64,000 nt of DNA from Ditylenchus dipsaci (lineage: Eukaryota; Nematoda; Chromadorea; Rhabditida; Anguinidae), in the NCBI GenBank assembly GCA_004194705.1, contig SADC01001355.1:1-64000 (forward strand), in the 5' to 3' direction. Below the pieces are notes generated by a model, which did not search any database, had not been told where the DNA came from, and saw only the letters and a list, made by a program, of their open reading frames with translations. The translations under genes and the position numbers were made by a program. Below are positions 43,724-55,400 of the stretch, in pieces. The number at the start of each line of letters is the position of its first letter. The stretch's first letter is position 1.

Positions 43724-46596
43724 ATGCATCCTTGGTTGGAGTATGAGAGCGGGCAGTCATGGTGCGAGAGTTCATATAGGTGAGCCTTTTCAATAAGAGG
43801 TGTCCTTATTTTTTTGGATATATATAATACGCCAGTATGATCAGCAGTATGCGTTGTCTTCAATTTAGTAAATACCAGACCATTCCATTTGTGGCAGAGT
43901 TTGCAAACACAGTCACCAATCTGCCAATCATCGTTCTGCCTTTGCTGAATGCCTTTATGTTACGTAGGTACATCGTCGAAGTCAATTCAGTCATCATCCT
44001 TCCTCACCTACTACTTACACTAAATGGTTGGCATCCACCTATTACCATGCTACCCTCAACCTCTTGGTGAGTGTTTCTTCTAAAGCCTTAAGAAAACTTA
44101 CTAGGATTATGTGCAGGTCAATTGGTGGATGGCTTAGCATATTGTGGCTGATCAACATATGCCTAGTTGCTTACCTGCCAACCATGAAGTGGTATCCCAG
44201 TCGCTACAGGCAACACATGTATTCTAATCTTTTATTTCTTCTGATGCACCGCTGTGCTCTACTAGGACAACTCCTAGAGCAGGGCTGAAAATTGTTCGCT
44301 AGAGGTACATTTATAAATGTGACACTAGTTATATAAATGACCACCCTTTGAACTGCTAGTGTAATATACCAACATCCATCAAAGCAAGCCAACCTCCCCA
44401 ATTCATGAGCTTCCAATATTGATGACAGACCTCATATAAAAGCAAAACTTAATAGAAATCAAACGTGCATTTTGATGGGATTCATAAAAAATGAGTTGTG
44501 CTCATATACAGGGGTGCACACGGGCCGGGCCGAGCCGTTTTTTCGTTTTTTGTGTCAAAAAAAGTCAGCGTCATAAAACAGGATGCCGTTGATCAGGTTT
44601 GGTAGAAAAATTCAACAGCCTTAAAATGAACCATAATGTGCACAGAGCTTTAATAATTATTGTAGAGAAAACCCATTACAACCCCCCGTGTTCACCCCTG
44701 CTCATATAAGACTTGAAAAATACTTGTAAATTCTTTGTGTTTTTTTCGCGATTCCTGAAAGATTTCTCACAATTTTTGAAAAGTTCATGTTAAGCAACGG
44801 CATGAGGTGGGCAATAGTGTTGTTGACCACTCTGATCTCAGCCCTATGTTTTCTGAAGCCATCGCTCAATGCTTTTGCCCTAATGACCATTTCCTTGCCA
44901 GGTTTTAACCATGTTCAGACAATCTTTAACTGCGATTTATTACCTTACATTTTCAGCAGTAGTAGTCATTTACTATGAAGCATTCGAGTCGGTTTTCCAG
45001 CGGCTGAAAAGCTACTTATGGGGTTTATCCTGTGGCTCTAGCTACTGCATTCTGGTTTGCTGACCGCATTTTCTGTGACTTGTGGCTATACTTGGGCACT
45101 CCTTACTTGCACGCTATCTTTCATTTGTAAGTCTTAGCCTTGATGGTGCGGTCACTATGACCATGATCCATTCCGATAGTTCTGAATCAAGAGCCGCATT
45201 CAATGCTTAGATACATTTAAAAAAAATTAAAACAACCGTAAGTGACAAAAAATAAGAGCGAAAATAGGGGATTATGAGATGTCGAAAGCAAGCTCAATTT
45301 TCGTTGAACAATGACCTGCAGGCTCTGGCAGCGAGGCTCCAATGAAGCTAGAACATAGATGTCAAAGTGCTTAAGCTAACGTAGCTCTACAAGTTTTTTT
45401 GTTCGCTAAAGTCCATCTTATCAAGTTACTTTTCAATTAAATTCCTAAATAAAAAAATTTTTTTTTAGCATCGACATCTAATTTTCTAAATCCATTGTAT
45501 CGATACGTGATATATCAACACTAGGATTAAAAGTTCAAGAAAATGACGGTGAAAAATGGGTCATAACTAAATTGTCGCCCATTTTTATTTTTTCTTGCCT
45601 CTTTCTCGAATAAAATACCGTAACGCTCTAATAAACCGACAACCCCACCTACCCCCCTCTAATTCAAAATTGCGTTCTTCCATTGTGTTTTTTATCCACT
45701 TTTTGCAGACTACTCTCAAGCAAGTTAGCCTTCATTTTGTAGCTCACCTCACTGATTGCAAAATAAAGGCTACCTTGCTTAAAGGAGCATGCCCGTGCGT
45801 TACACGGAGAAAAGATGGGACCACTAGTTTTTTCTTCTCGTTAAATATTTTCATGCGTTTTCATCTAGCATTTTTAAATTTTCTGCCTAACTTTTAAAAG
45901 TAGAATAAGGTCATCAATATCAGATCAAACGCGAAACGATTGAAAAATGGATGGTTAAAAAAAATTGCTGGTCCCCGCCTTAACTTTTTGAAACGCACGG
46001 CATGCTCCTTTAAGAGTAGTCTTCAAAAGTGGGTCACAAACACAATGCCAAAGACACGATTTTGAATTATCGGGTTGTCGTTCGGATTGTCGGTATCAGA
46101 GCGTTTACGGTAACTGAAATCTTAGTCATTTTCAGAAACTTTGCTTTTTTATTATCAAAATCGGGTAAATTGGGCTTTCGAATTTAAAATCGGAGCAATT
46201 TACCCGATTTTGATCAAAAATGGGACAAGAAAAATAAAAAGGGCAAGAATTCAGACTTCAGGGGAAAAAGTGCGATTAGTAATTATATTAGCAACCTTAT
46301 ATTTAGTAATGAAACACACTCAAATGAATTTTCGGCAAAAAAAACTTGTGTCGAAAATTTTACAACATGGATCCTCATGAAGAACTGGCGATGGTTTTAA
46401 TGATAAGTTTCAGATGAGCTCGGCCGCTGCATACAACCTGTTCATTATGTTCTCCATACTAGACATCCAGAGACGCTCTCATGAACACAACTTCCTGGCT
46501 GACATTCGGTACTTTCCCTTCCAGAGCGGCAAGTACCTCAGTTTTGCATACATCGCGCTCAGGCAAAGAGACGGCGGCAAAGATGTGCAAGAGTAA
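43724..46596 (+). CDS. Alkaline ceramidase (ACER family)
   Basis: An integral-membrane hydrolase that cleaves ceramide to sphingosine and fatty acid in ER or Golgi membranes. Exons: 43724-43779, 43869-44070, 44117-44218, 44795-44901, 44958-45126 and 46414-46596 (stop). The order of hallmarks fits the family: an N-terminal WCESSYSKYQTIPF..AEF (calcium-site region), S-x3-H in ASTYYHATLNLL, the following aspartate in QLVD, NAFALM, and the paired histidines YLHAIFHL. The first Met (MHPWLEYESGQSWCE) is the only sensible start. Splice phases fit at exons 1/2, 3/4 and 4/5. One-base breaks occur at about 44028 (GGTTGG), 44070 (donor), 44131 (GATGGC), about 45020 and 45126 (donor). All leave conserved sequence intact, so I read this as a functional gene in an error-containing assembly. 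It is full length for the family. Confidence 0.92.
44509..44700. mobile_element. 192-bp hAT-like MITE in ceramidase intron 3
   Basis: The ends are CAGGGGTGCACACGGGCCGGG-type (left, first 20 nt CAGGGGTGCACACGGGCCGG) and CCCGTGTTCACCCCTG. The exact 8-bp duplication CTCATATA lies at 44501-44508 and 44701-44708. Confidence 0.88.
45617..46091. repeat. Foldback in ceramidase intron 5, TACCGTAACGCTCT ends
   Basis: TACCGTAACGCTCTAATA is mirrored by TCAGAGCGTTTACGGTA. The centre AAAGGAGCATGCCCGTGCGT..ACGCACGGCATGCTCCTTT is itself a palindrome, shared with 52218-52443. Confidence 0.72.
46155..46262 (+). repeat. Dispersed repeat, copy 1 (TCAAAATCGGGTAAATTGGG)
   Basis: About 108 bp containing CAAAATCGG and its inverse, followed by GGGACAAGAAAAAT. 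It is repeated with few changes at 49007-49115. Confidence 0.65.
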
Positions 46597-46995
46597 AATT
46601 TGATAGTTTTTAAGACTAGTTTTACTAGCTTTATTCTAAAATTTGTATGATAAATACTTATTCTTGATTGTGTTACTAAAAGTAGAAGTAAAAAACTTAT
46701 AGGCCCACCTAAATTCGGACCCCGAACAGCTCTTTCAGTGTATCAATGAATGAAAAATTGACTCAAAGTTCTTTATTGGTCGAAATCCCACCTGAAAATT
46801 TTACTTATCTCGTGTCAGGAATCTCAAGGCGGTGCTGATGCGAGATTAGCACACAAGCTAAGCCCGTATACCAATGCCTACTCTGTTATTTCTGTCCATT
46901 TCTGTCCACAATAATCTCTATATAGTATTTGGACAATGTTTGTCATTCTGTCTGTCACGTTTTGGTTTTTTGTATTTTTTCGCGTTTTCTGATAA

Positions 46996-47305
46996 GAACT
47001 CGGAAAAGCTCAACGTACGTTGTAGCCCGAATCCTTGGCCACATTTTAAGCTATCGCACGGCTCATTTGGCCGACACCCTGAGACGTCACTTAATTTTAA
47101 GGTTCGTCGTGCACGGGTTTTTGACCCTTTTGGGCATTTTTTTGAATAGTAAGGTTTTTTTCGGGGATTTTTGTACCGAAGTCGGGAAAAGCTCAACGTT
47201 ACGTTGTAGCGCTAATTCTGAGCTACATTTTGAGTTATCGCACGGCTCATTTGGCCGACACCCCTGAGACGTCACTTAATTTTTAGTTCGTCGTGCAGGG
47301 TATTT
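46996..47305 (+). repeat. Two-copy tandem repeat, period about 183 bp
   Basis: Copy 1 (46996-47120) and copy 2 (47179-47305) both contain GGAAAAGCTCAACGT..GTTGTAGC and CACGGCTCATTTGGCCGACA, then GAGACGTCACTTAATTTT. It lies directly before the GC-rich ORF at 47315. Confidence 0.7.
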
Positions 47306-47314
47306 TAGGGGTTT

Positions 47315-47524
47315 TTGATACTTATGGGCAAAATACCTTATGGGCAAATACCGAGACGGGGGCGCCGTAATGTGACGAAGGGGGCGAAAACGGCGGGGGC
47401 GAAGACTACAACCAGGATAGTCAAGCACGTAGCGGGGCGTGTTGTCCTTATTGTTATCTTCGCTGTGCAGGGCGCTATCGTTATTTTGTTGTGCGGGGGC
47501 GTTGTTGCCGTTATCTTTACATAA
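47315..47524 (+). CDS. 69-residue GC-rich ORF: basic N-terminus plus one membrane segment
   Basis: Residues about 12-42 are basic (RRGRRNVTKGAK ... RIVKHVAGR). Residues about 43-69 form a continuous hydrophobic stretch (VVLIVIFAVQGAIVILLCGG) long enough to span a membrane at the C-terminus. Base composition is clearly more GC-rich than its surroundings. No family was recognised and no splice signals were noted. It may be a chance frame in a GC-rich repeat. Confidence 0.3.
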   Translation: MILMGKIPYGQIPRRGRRNVTKGAKTAGAKTTTRIVKHVAGRVVLIVIFAVQGAIVILLCGGVVAVIFT

Positions 47525-48079
47525 TAAAGTTGTTACAAAGTTTTGCGCCAGCGTTTTCCTAATATCCGCTTCCTAAAATAATTTTTGTGTTTAATATTGC
47601 TGTTATATGCCAATGTTTTAATAGAGTATATTTTGTCAAATCCATTTTCGGCGGTAAATACAAAATGTTTTGTTATTAGGCGCCTGTAAGGCGCCAGTCC
47701 ACCTAGTTTATTAGTAATAGAGTTGATGTTCTATTGTAAAATGTGTGATTAAGATATTGATGAGATAATAATTATGCCCTTTAATAAGTATTCTATAAAT
47801 AAACGTGTTAAATTGATGAAAGTCGAGGAGACAACACACCTTCAGAGTTAAAATGATTCTGCAAGACTTGTTTCAATTAAGCAATATTTATTGTTCCCTG
47901 TAGCCTGAAACAAACATAATGCACAGTTTTTCAATGCAGGTCAGGGCTCTTTTTCTTGTTCGTCTTTTTAAAAAAGATTGGTCCTTTTTTGGGGCCCAAA
48001 CTTTTTTTTACGACAAAATCTTGTTTTTGCTTAAAAGTGACAAAGAGCCTTTTCATAATTATGACTTTTCCTTCCATTC

Positions 48080-48112
48080 ATGCCTTACCGCTGAGCTAGC
48101 AATGAGCCAGCC
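48080..48112 (-). ncRNA. tRNA 5'-half-like A-box
   Basis: The minus strand reads TAGCTCAGCGGTAAGGC, a textbook tRNA D-arm/A-box. No anticodon arm or B-box follows at the expected distance, so it is a fragment, perhaps SINE-derived. Confidence 0.35.
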
Positions 48113-48622
48113 TTGTTTTTATGCCAATAAAAGTAGCAGGCTCTCTATGAAATGTCTCTTCGTTTGTCTATTTGATAGGTTTCAAAAAATTCAGTCAAAT
48201 TTTTTTTTGAATGGTGAACAAATTTTGAACAAAAAAAAATTAAATTCGAAACGCACAAATAATTTTTTATGATTTTTTTCTAAGTGTGTTGGGAGTCGCT
48301 TCGTGTGCTTTTTCAAATTTTTAAATATGTCCAAAGTTCAACCACAAAAGCACTTGTACGCAAGACATGTGCGGGTGACTAAATCAATTGTTGCTACTCA
48401 CAAAATTCTTTATTTTGCCATGAAAAACACTTAAATTTACGCCGAGGATGTTTCTGTAAAGCATATATGAGGAATTCTGGGATTTGCTGGGTGTTCACAC
48501 CATTTTTGATCCACCACTGAATTTTCTATTTTTTTTTTCTCTAACCTAACTAGTAACTACTACCTCTAATATTGGGTATAGACATGGATGCTGGTTGAGC
48601 TCCAACCTTTTTCTATTCACAC

Positions 48623-48975
48623 TTATACATTGAGGCAAGTCATCCAGTAGGTGTTGGTTTGTGGTCCTTCATCCAAATGCTTGGAGAATGTAAAACATAT
48701 CCTTTCTGAAGAATCTGGTAAGCCAGCTTGTATGAATGCGTATTTCGATTGGTTTTTGTGTTCTTTTTCCATTCTATGGATGTAATCGGTTAGATTGACA
48801 GGGGGTCCGGCTGAAATTTGCATTTGATATAATTAAGGAAAACTAAAAGGCCCTCATATGTAAAGACAGAATTTTTTTGAGAAATACTATTGACTTGGCG
48901 TATAATTCTGTGGTCACAGTGAGAGCTCGAAGTCGAACTAAAGTGCTGCTTAAAATCGTCATTTTTCTTTTCCAA
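48623..48975 (-). CDS. Two terminal exons of an unidentified minus-strand gene
   Basis: Exon 48975 to about 48890, after TTTGCAG, encodes LEKKNDDFKQHFSSTSSS. Exon 48810-48623, after AATTTCAG, encodes PPVNLTDYIHRMEKEHKNQ ... PQTNTYWMTCLNV and a stop. Both look like real protein (charged, mixed composition), but I recognise no family. They may be the 3' end of the gene whose exons lie at 51.2-57 kb. Confidence 0.45.
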
Positions 48976-49006
48976 CTGCAAATTTAATATAGGAAGCCCT
49001 TACAAT

Positions 49007-49115
49007 CAAAATCGGGTAAAATTGGGCTTTCGAATTAAAAATCGGAACAATTTACCGATTTTGATCAAAAATGGGACAAGAAAAATACAAAGGGGCAAGA
49101 ATTCAGCAAGAATTC
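49007..49115 (+). repeat. Dispersed repeat, copy 2 of the 46155 unit
   Basis: It reads TCAAAATCGGGTAAAATTGG..GATCAAAAATGGGACAAG and is almost the same as 46155-46262. Confidence 0.65.
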
Positions 49116-49747
49116 ATTCAATTAAAATATTTTGGAACATAGCAAAAAGTGTTGGTCACTTCGGTCTTGTTGCGAGTCTTTCCCACCAACCAATACTCTC
49201 TCTTTTTAAAGCGAAAATTCACTTAAAATGGTTCGTACATTTCAATAAAAGTCGGTTTGGGGACGTAATTTATGCCAAAAGAAAATTTGGGGTATTTTAG
49301 TACCGAAAAATAAATTCTGGTAATATAAATCGGAACATACGTTTATGGTATGTTCAGCAGTTGAAGTGTCAGGCGATTGACTTGTTTCAGGAGAGCTTCG
49401 AAAAGAACTCTAGTAGAAGTCTTCTTCAATAACCTTTCTTGGATTCAACCGGTTTTTTGGATTTTCTGGCCCATTTCTGCGCACATTAAGAGGAAGTAAT
49501 CTAAGTTTGTAAAATATTATATGAGTACATTTCAATAAAAGTCGGTTTGGGACGTAATGAAACTTCCGTTATGTCAATTGTACTTTGCTACTTACACTAC
49601 CATTGCGCTAACAGAGTTTTAGTCAAAAATAAAATGCAATGAAAATTGAGAGCTGATAATTGTCATTGTTATGAATTTTGGACGATACGTAAAAAATGCC
49701 TTCTTTTGTGGAAATGTGCCTGGTATTGGCGGAATCGAGCCAGCAGA

Positions 49748-51171
49748 GGGTAAACTTTCTGCAAAAATCGATTGAGCGGATCAAAATTCCAGTCCGATAG
49801 GCTTAATCGCCCAGAATTCCACACTAATCCACACTGAACCACTCCAAACCACCCCAAATCTGGAATTTTGGGCGATTAACACCACAATACGAATCCGTAG
49901 ACCTGTAAATTCTGACTCAAAATTTCATGCTGAACACTATGGTGCATGTTCTTTTCGCTTCAACGACGGGTTAAGTAGGTGAAAAAAGGTCCGGAAGGTA
50001 ACAAGTTGTGAATGGTCAAAATCCAGCTGGATACTCACAGGTTTTCAGTGGTGCGTCGTGATTATTATACTGCACCCACACTCATAATACACCAAATGTC
50101 TGCAAGGAGCTTAGCTTTCTATTGATACCAAGAATAGCTTGCTTTTCGTTTATAAAGTCAATCTAAATCACCACTTATTTCTATTGTAGAGATTCTCATT
50201 ATGTCTATCTCCGACTTTCTACAAGCTGTGACTTTATTTTAAGACAATACCCAGCTAAATCCTTCACACAAAAAGAATGAGCAGAGACTCATGGTTATTT
50301 AAAAATAATAATATATAAGTTGGGTCACAAACTTCCTGTAACTTTTTTTTCGCACGTGAAATCTTCGTTTTTAACACCGAATTGTGTTCAGCGACGTTCG
50401 ATTTTCTTATGAATCTATTTTTTAAATTCAAGTCACTGTCAAATTTTGAATTCCGCTCAGGACAAAAATCATTTAATTTTGAAAATCAATATATTTATTG
50501 TCTTAAGCGGAATTCAAAATTGGCAGTGACTTATGAATTTAAAAACTAAATTGACCTTGCTGGACACGAATCCGGTGTAAAAATCGAGGATTTCATGCGC
50601 GAAAAAAAAAATTGAAGGAAGTTTGTGACCCAACTTATATATTACTTTTGCATATTTTGCCACGATTTATAACAAAAATTGTATTTACTTGTCAAATAAC
50701 CGTGAGTCCTGCTCATTCTTTTGTGTGCAGGATTAGCTGGGTATTTCTTAAAATAAAGTCACAGCTTGTAGAAAGTCGAGATAGACATAATGAGAATCTC
50801 TACCATAAGAAATAAGTGGTGATTTAGATTGACTTTATAAACGAAAAGCAACTATTCTTGGTATCAATAGAAAGCTAAGCTCCTTGCGGACATTTTGGTT
50901 ATTATGAGTGTGGGTGCAGTATAATAATCACGACGCACCACTTAAAACCTGTGAGTATCCAGCTGGATTTTGACCATTCACAACTTGTTACTTCCGGACC
51001 CTTTTTTCACCTACTTAACCCGTCGTTGAAGCGAAAAGAACATGCACCATAGTGTTCAGCATGAAATTTTGAGTCAGAATTTACAGGTCTACGGATTCGT
51101 ATTGTGCGTGTAAAGCTCATTGGACTGGAATTCTGATCCGCTCAAATTGATTTTTCACAGAAAGTATGCCT
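49748..51171. repeat. 1.4-kb palindrome, family R1 copy 3, arms about 600 bp
   Basis: The left arm (from 49748, AGCGGATC..AAATTCTGACTC..TACTCACAGG) and right arm (CCTGTGAGTATCCAGCTGG ... GATCCGCT, to 51171) are near-identical inverses. The centre near 50495 is TATTGTCTTAAGCGGAATTC. This is the longest hairpin in the window. Confidence 0.85.
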
Positions 51172-51225
51172 TTCATATGGTTTCCGTATAAACTTTGATT
51201 GTAGGCTAAAAAGTCACTTGCCTAC

Positions 51226-51317
51226 ATCCATGCCATTTTTGATCCCTGGGATCACGCTCACCCACCCACTCATTGTCCTTGATCATGAAGTGGAATGCTT
51301 TGAAAGTTGTGAGATTT
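51226..51317 (-). CDS. Exon of unidentified minus-strand gene
   Basis: A 92-nt exon between AAAATTAG (acceptor) and GTAGGC (donor) encodes FKAFHFMIKDNEWVGERDP..KWHG. The reading is clean and splice sites are present at both ends. The family is unknown. It is probably part of the gene with exons at 48.6 and 52.5-57 kb. Confidence 0.45.
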
Positions 51318-52169
51318 CTAATTTTTGCGGCTGTGTTCAAGTGAATGCATTCTGAACATCTAACCCACATCATATTATTACCCTTTTTGTGTGCGAGTGA
51401 AAAACGATGGGCTGTGAGCGACCAGCTATTTGATAATTACTCTATTGGCCTCTGACCATTCTACTTGGCCATAGCTTAAAAGCCTAAAAAGATACTTTTA
51501 TTGTGTTGAACACATGAAATCCCATAAAAAAAATTATTATAACTGTTCTGTACAGTGGTAACCCCTGGATCTCGGCTTTTCAATCTCATTAATCAGATTG
51601 CGAAAAACTGTAAAAAAATTAATGAAGCTAACAAATATTTGATATACTTTATCACATACTGTTTTGTACCCAGGACTGTCCACTACAAAATGAATGCTCA
51701 TTCATAGTCAAATATTGTGAACACAAAACCGATAAGGTGAATAAAAATTTTACTCAGTTTACACCCCCCCCCCCCCCCCGATCCAGATTAAAGCTCTACT
51801 TCAACTATAATCAGTTCGATTCTTCGTCAAAAACGTATATTTTTAGTGTTTGTCAGTGGGGCGTCTTGTCCTGTATCCCTGGCGGCTACTTTTTAAAAAT
51901 ACTAGTTGGTTAGCCGGTCTAGTAGCTGACACCGATTCCACTATTATGGGTATCTTAATGCCTAACAATTTTCTGCTTGATTTTGAAAGATGTGTGCCAC
52001 AAGTTATACGCTATTAGAAATTAGTAAAGCAGGCTGCTAAAGTGATATAACTTTGAAAAATGTTTATGTACTTTCTGCTTTGACTACGAAAAAAACAAGT
52101 CAATTTTGAGCTAAAAACAAGCAGAAAAAATTTATCCGTAAAATAAATAGGGTGTGCACCCAGGGATAT

Positions 52170-52443
52170 TTGAACAGTCGACCAAGGCGATGCGTATATA
52201 AGTTTCCTCCCTCTCTAAAGGCATGCCCGTGCCGACATAGGAAAGGCGGACCAGCAGTTTTTTCTTTCTCGTACATCTTTTATATGCCTTCTCATCCTGA
52301 TTTTTTAAGTTTTCGCCTAGTTTTTAAAATTAGTATAGGGTCATCAATATTATATTGACGATAACGAGTAAAAAAAGGACGATTCAAAGAAATTTGCTGG
52401 TTCGCCGCCTTAACTTTTCAAACGCACGGGCATACCCCTTTGA
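52170..52443. repeat. tRNA-like 3' half next to a GGCATGCCCGTGC foldback
   Basis: The minus strand of 52170-52210 reads ACTTATATACGCATCGCC..GTTCAAAT, the tRNA-like unit also seen at 24045. 52218-52443 is a foldback (AAAGGCATGCCCGTGC and its inverse) related to 45780-46015. Confidence 0.5.
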
Positions 52444-52456
52444 GTCCATTTAAATA

Positions 52457-55400
52457 CTATATCCCCAAACAATAAAGAACGAAAAGACCGAAAATTGGTC
52501 CGATCTTCGGGAAGGCTTTTGGTTTTCTCCCCTTAAGACTACATTTCTTTTTTAAATTCCCACCATTTTCTTCACTATCATCCAAATCGACAGAATTATC
52601 TACAGGTATTGTTGATTCAGCTCTAGTTTCTACTTTAGCTACTTCTTTTGTTGGAATCACTAAATTTCTGGACTTTCTGTTTTTCTCAGCTCCAATAAAC
52701 TTGGAGACACAATCTAGAAATCAAAAAATTGTATACCTTTTCAAAAAGGAATGTGTCACCCGCAAGAATGTGCATCTAAATTTAGTGGATGCGACCCACC
52801 CATTTATCCTCAAAATTTTGAAGTCGACTATGCGCAATCCACCATTGCCTGTTTTCTGCTGCGATGACTCTTGCTTAAACACCAAATACATCTTGCTCTG
52901 AGCACTGGATCCTGGTACACAGGGACAACACAGAAACGCAAGATTTGCTGGTGCTCTCTTGTTTGATCATCTAGCAGAGTAACATAGGGAGTCTGACCTC
53001 CTCGTGTTCGTCGTCCAATATACGGGCCAAATGTGGGCAGGTTTCGGCTTAAATATAAATAAGTGTGAAACCAGTTTTGTGTAATGGTGATTGTGTCTTC
53101 AAATGCAATTCTCGCAATTGTTGCGGTAACCCACCAAAAGTTTTTGGCGTAGCTGCTTAGAAATGTCTCAGTGTCTGAATATCAAGATGGGTTCAATCGA
53201 GATCTATTTCAATGATATTATTTTAGTATTTTTCTTAATTTTTTGATTCATTCCCGCGGGGTGTTACAGTTTTTCACCTCTTTTCTGATGGTAAAACCTT
53301 TTGTCACAGATTCAATTTTTCTGTCACAGATTTCCTCATTCTGTCACAAATTTTCCCTGTTTCTTTCGAATTTTTTGATCTTTTTTGAAAATTATTACAC
53401 TATCAGATAGCCTTGCGGCTCTGGTTTCTGGCGAGGTATCATTTTGCATCTTCCTTGCAAAATATGACAAGTATGAAGGAAGTAAGAAAAATAATTTGGT
53501 TCATAATTTTACCTTTTTGTTCCACATTTTGCAGAGATGGTGCAACAAATAATACCTCGCCAAAAACTAGAATCGCAGGGCTACCTATTGGTGTTAAAAC
53601 TTTGAAAAAAGGTTAGAAAATTTAATAGAAAAAGCTGATAGGAAAGGTAAGCTCAAATCTGTGACAAAAATGAGGAAATCTGTGACAGAAAAAGTGAATC
53701 TGTGACAAAAAATAGTATTGCGCTTTTCTGATCTGGTGTCTTTGGTTTAGTTTTTGTTAGTGTATTTGCTTTGTCCCCCTCTGGTTTTTGTGACCTTCAA
53801 AAGAGGGAGGGTGAAAGCTGTTAAGAGAAAGTCTCGACACGAAATTTATCCAAGTTTTTGTGTGTTTAAATTTGGTTTCAAACCATATTTCGCCAACAAT
53901 TTGTGTTGCGACATCTGACAAACTTGTGCAAAATTAATAGTTTCATGAGAATCATCGATATCAGAATTTCTAAATTCCTTCAAAAAATGGACTAAAAGTC
54001 GAAATGCAATATTTTTCGACGGGTTTTTTTCTTTCGTTTTCGGTCATTTTTTGAAAGAATTCAAAATTCTGATATTGATTATCCTAATCTAACTTTCAAT
54101 TTTGCACAAATTTGTCCGATATTGCAACACCGAATTGTCTACAAAATAGTCTTCGAAACCACATTTAAAAAAAAAAACTTGGTAAATCCTTTTGTGTCGA
54201 GACATCTCCTTAACAGCTTTCACCCTCCCTTTAAGACTTCAGGCTTAAATCTGGAATGTCAGACCCTAGGCGGAACTAACTTTTAGGATGTTGTTTGAAA
54301 TACAGCAGAAAGTAAGGTGAAATTCAAAATGCTAAATGACATAACGCCGACCTCGATTTCGCCTTTTGACGTGTCGACACGCCGTGCGAGGCGCCGATAG
54401 GCGTCTGTGCACCCTAGTTTTGAAATATCATACATAAGTTACACAACCATATTTGTAATTAGGGTTGTCGAGTACTCGAAATTTCGAGTACTCGACAACC
54501 CTATTGTAATGTAAGAATCATGTGTGGAGAAATTGAAAGACGATTAAAAGAAAGTCTTGTACCCTAACTCCCTTTTTAAGTTTTGCTTTTTCGTGTTAAC
54601 CTAAAAAAAACCTTCGCGAAAGCTTGGACTCTTTTTTCTGCTTTCTTTCCTCTGAACTACAATCCTTTGGAGATTTTTTCGGTTGAGACCATAGAACTCG
54701 AGGTGTAGAGAGGCTTTAGACACACAATGTGTACTAATTGTCAAATCCTTGGCCGGACTTGCAAATTTTGCCAGATCAAACCTAAAACTAGTTATTTATC
54801 TTACTCCAAGCTCAAAAGGTCATATACAGTGTTGTTCCAGCGCCGGATCGGCGCGGCGCCGACCCTTTCTGAGAAAAGCCCCAGCGCCAGCGCCGAGCGC
54901 CTCCATTAAAAATTTTGGCTCGGCGCCAGCGCCGGCGCCGACCTTTCTGAGAAAATGCCCCAGCGCCGGCGCCAGCGCCGGCGTTCATGGCAGCGCCGAC
55001 GCCGGCGCGGCTTGATAATTTTGCTTTTGCTGTAAATTTCATGCAAATTCCTATTTTTTTCGACAGTATGTTTTTACAGTGAAAGCGATATAAATTTGCT
55101 ATCTATATCGATATATTTCCTGTATTAGTTCCTCATGATGAGTGAATTTGAAATACAGGGTGTTTTAAAAAAATCCGCAGAATTGAGATGGCTATAACCT
55201 TTTCTAGAACAAATTTCTGTTTTCACTATCGTTTTCTCTGACGGGCAATTTCGTTATGAAATTATGAAAATTATGATTTTCGCTTGGTCCCCCTGTTGTT
55301 TCGGGTTTTAGCCATCTAGGAGCCACCCACAGATCAGGACCACAAAGGACCAGCGAAAACCGTATTTTGACATTATACACCAAATGAATTGCCCGTCAAG

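Noticed and set aside
47919..48272. 117-codon plus-strand ORF
   Set aside because: Composition is Phe/Leu/Lys/Ser from AT-rich DNA, with no motif, no splice-site support and an embedded antisense tRNA A-box fragment.
54749..55042. Ala/Gly/Pro-rich open frames on both strands
   Set aside because: They are read-outs of the GCCGGCGC arrays at the end of the hAT-like element 54827-55958. All frames are open because the word lacks stops. The same holds for 55751-55963.
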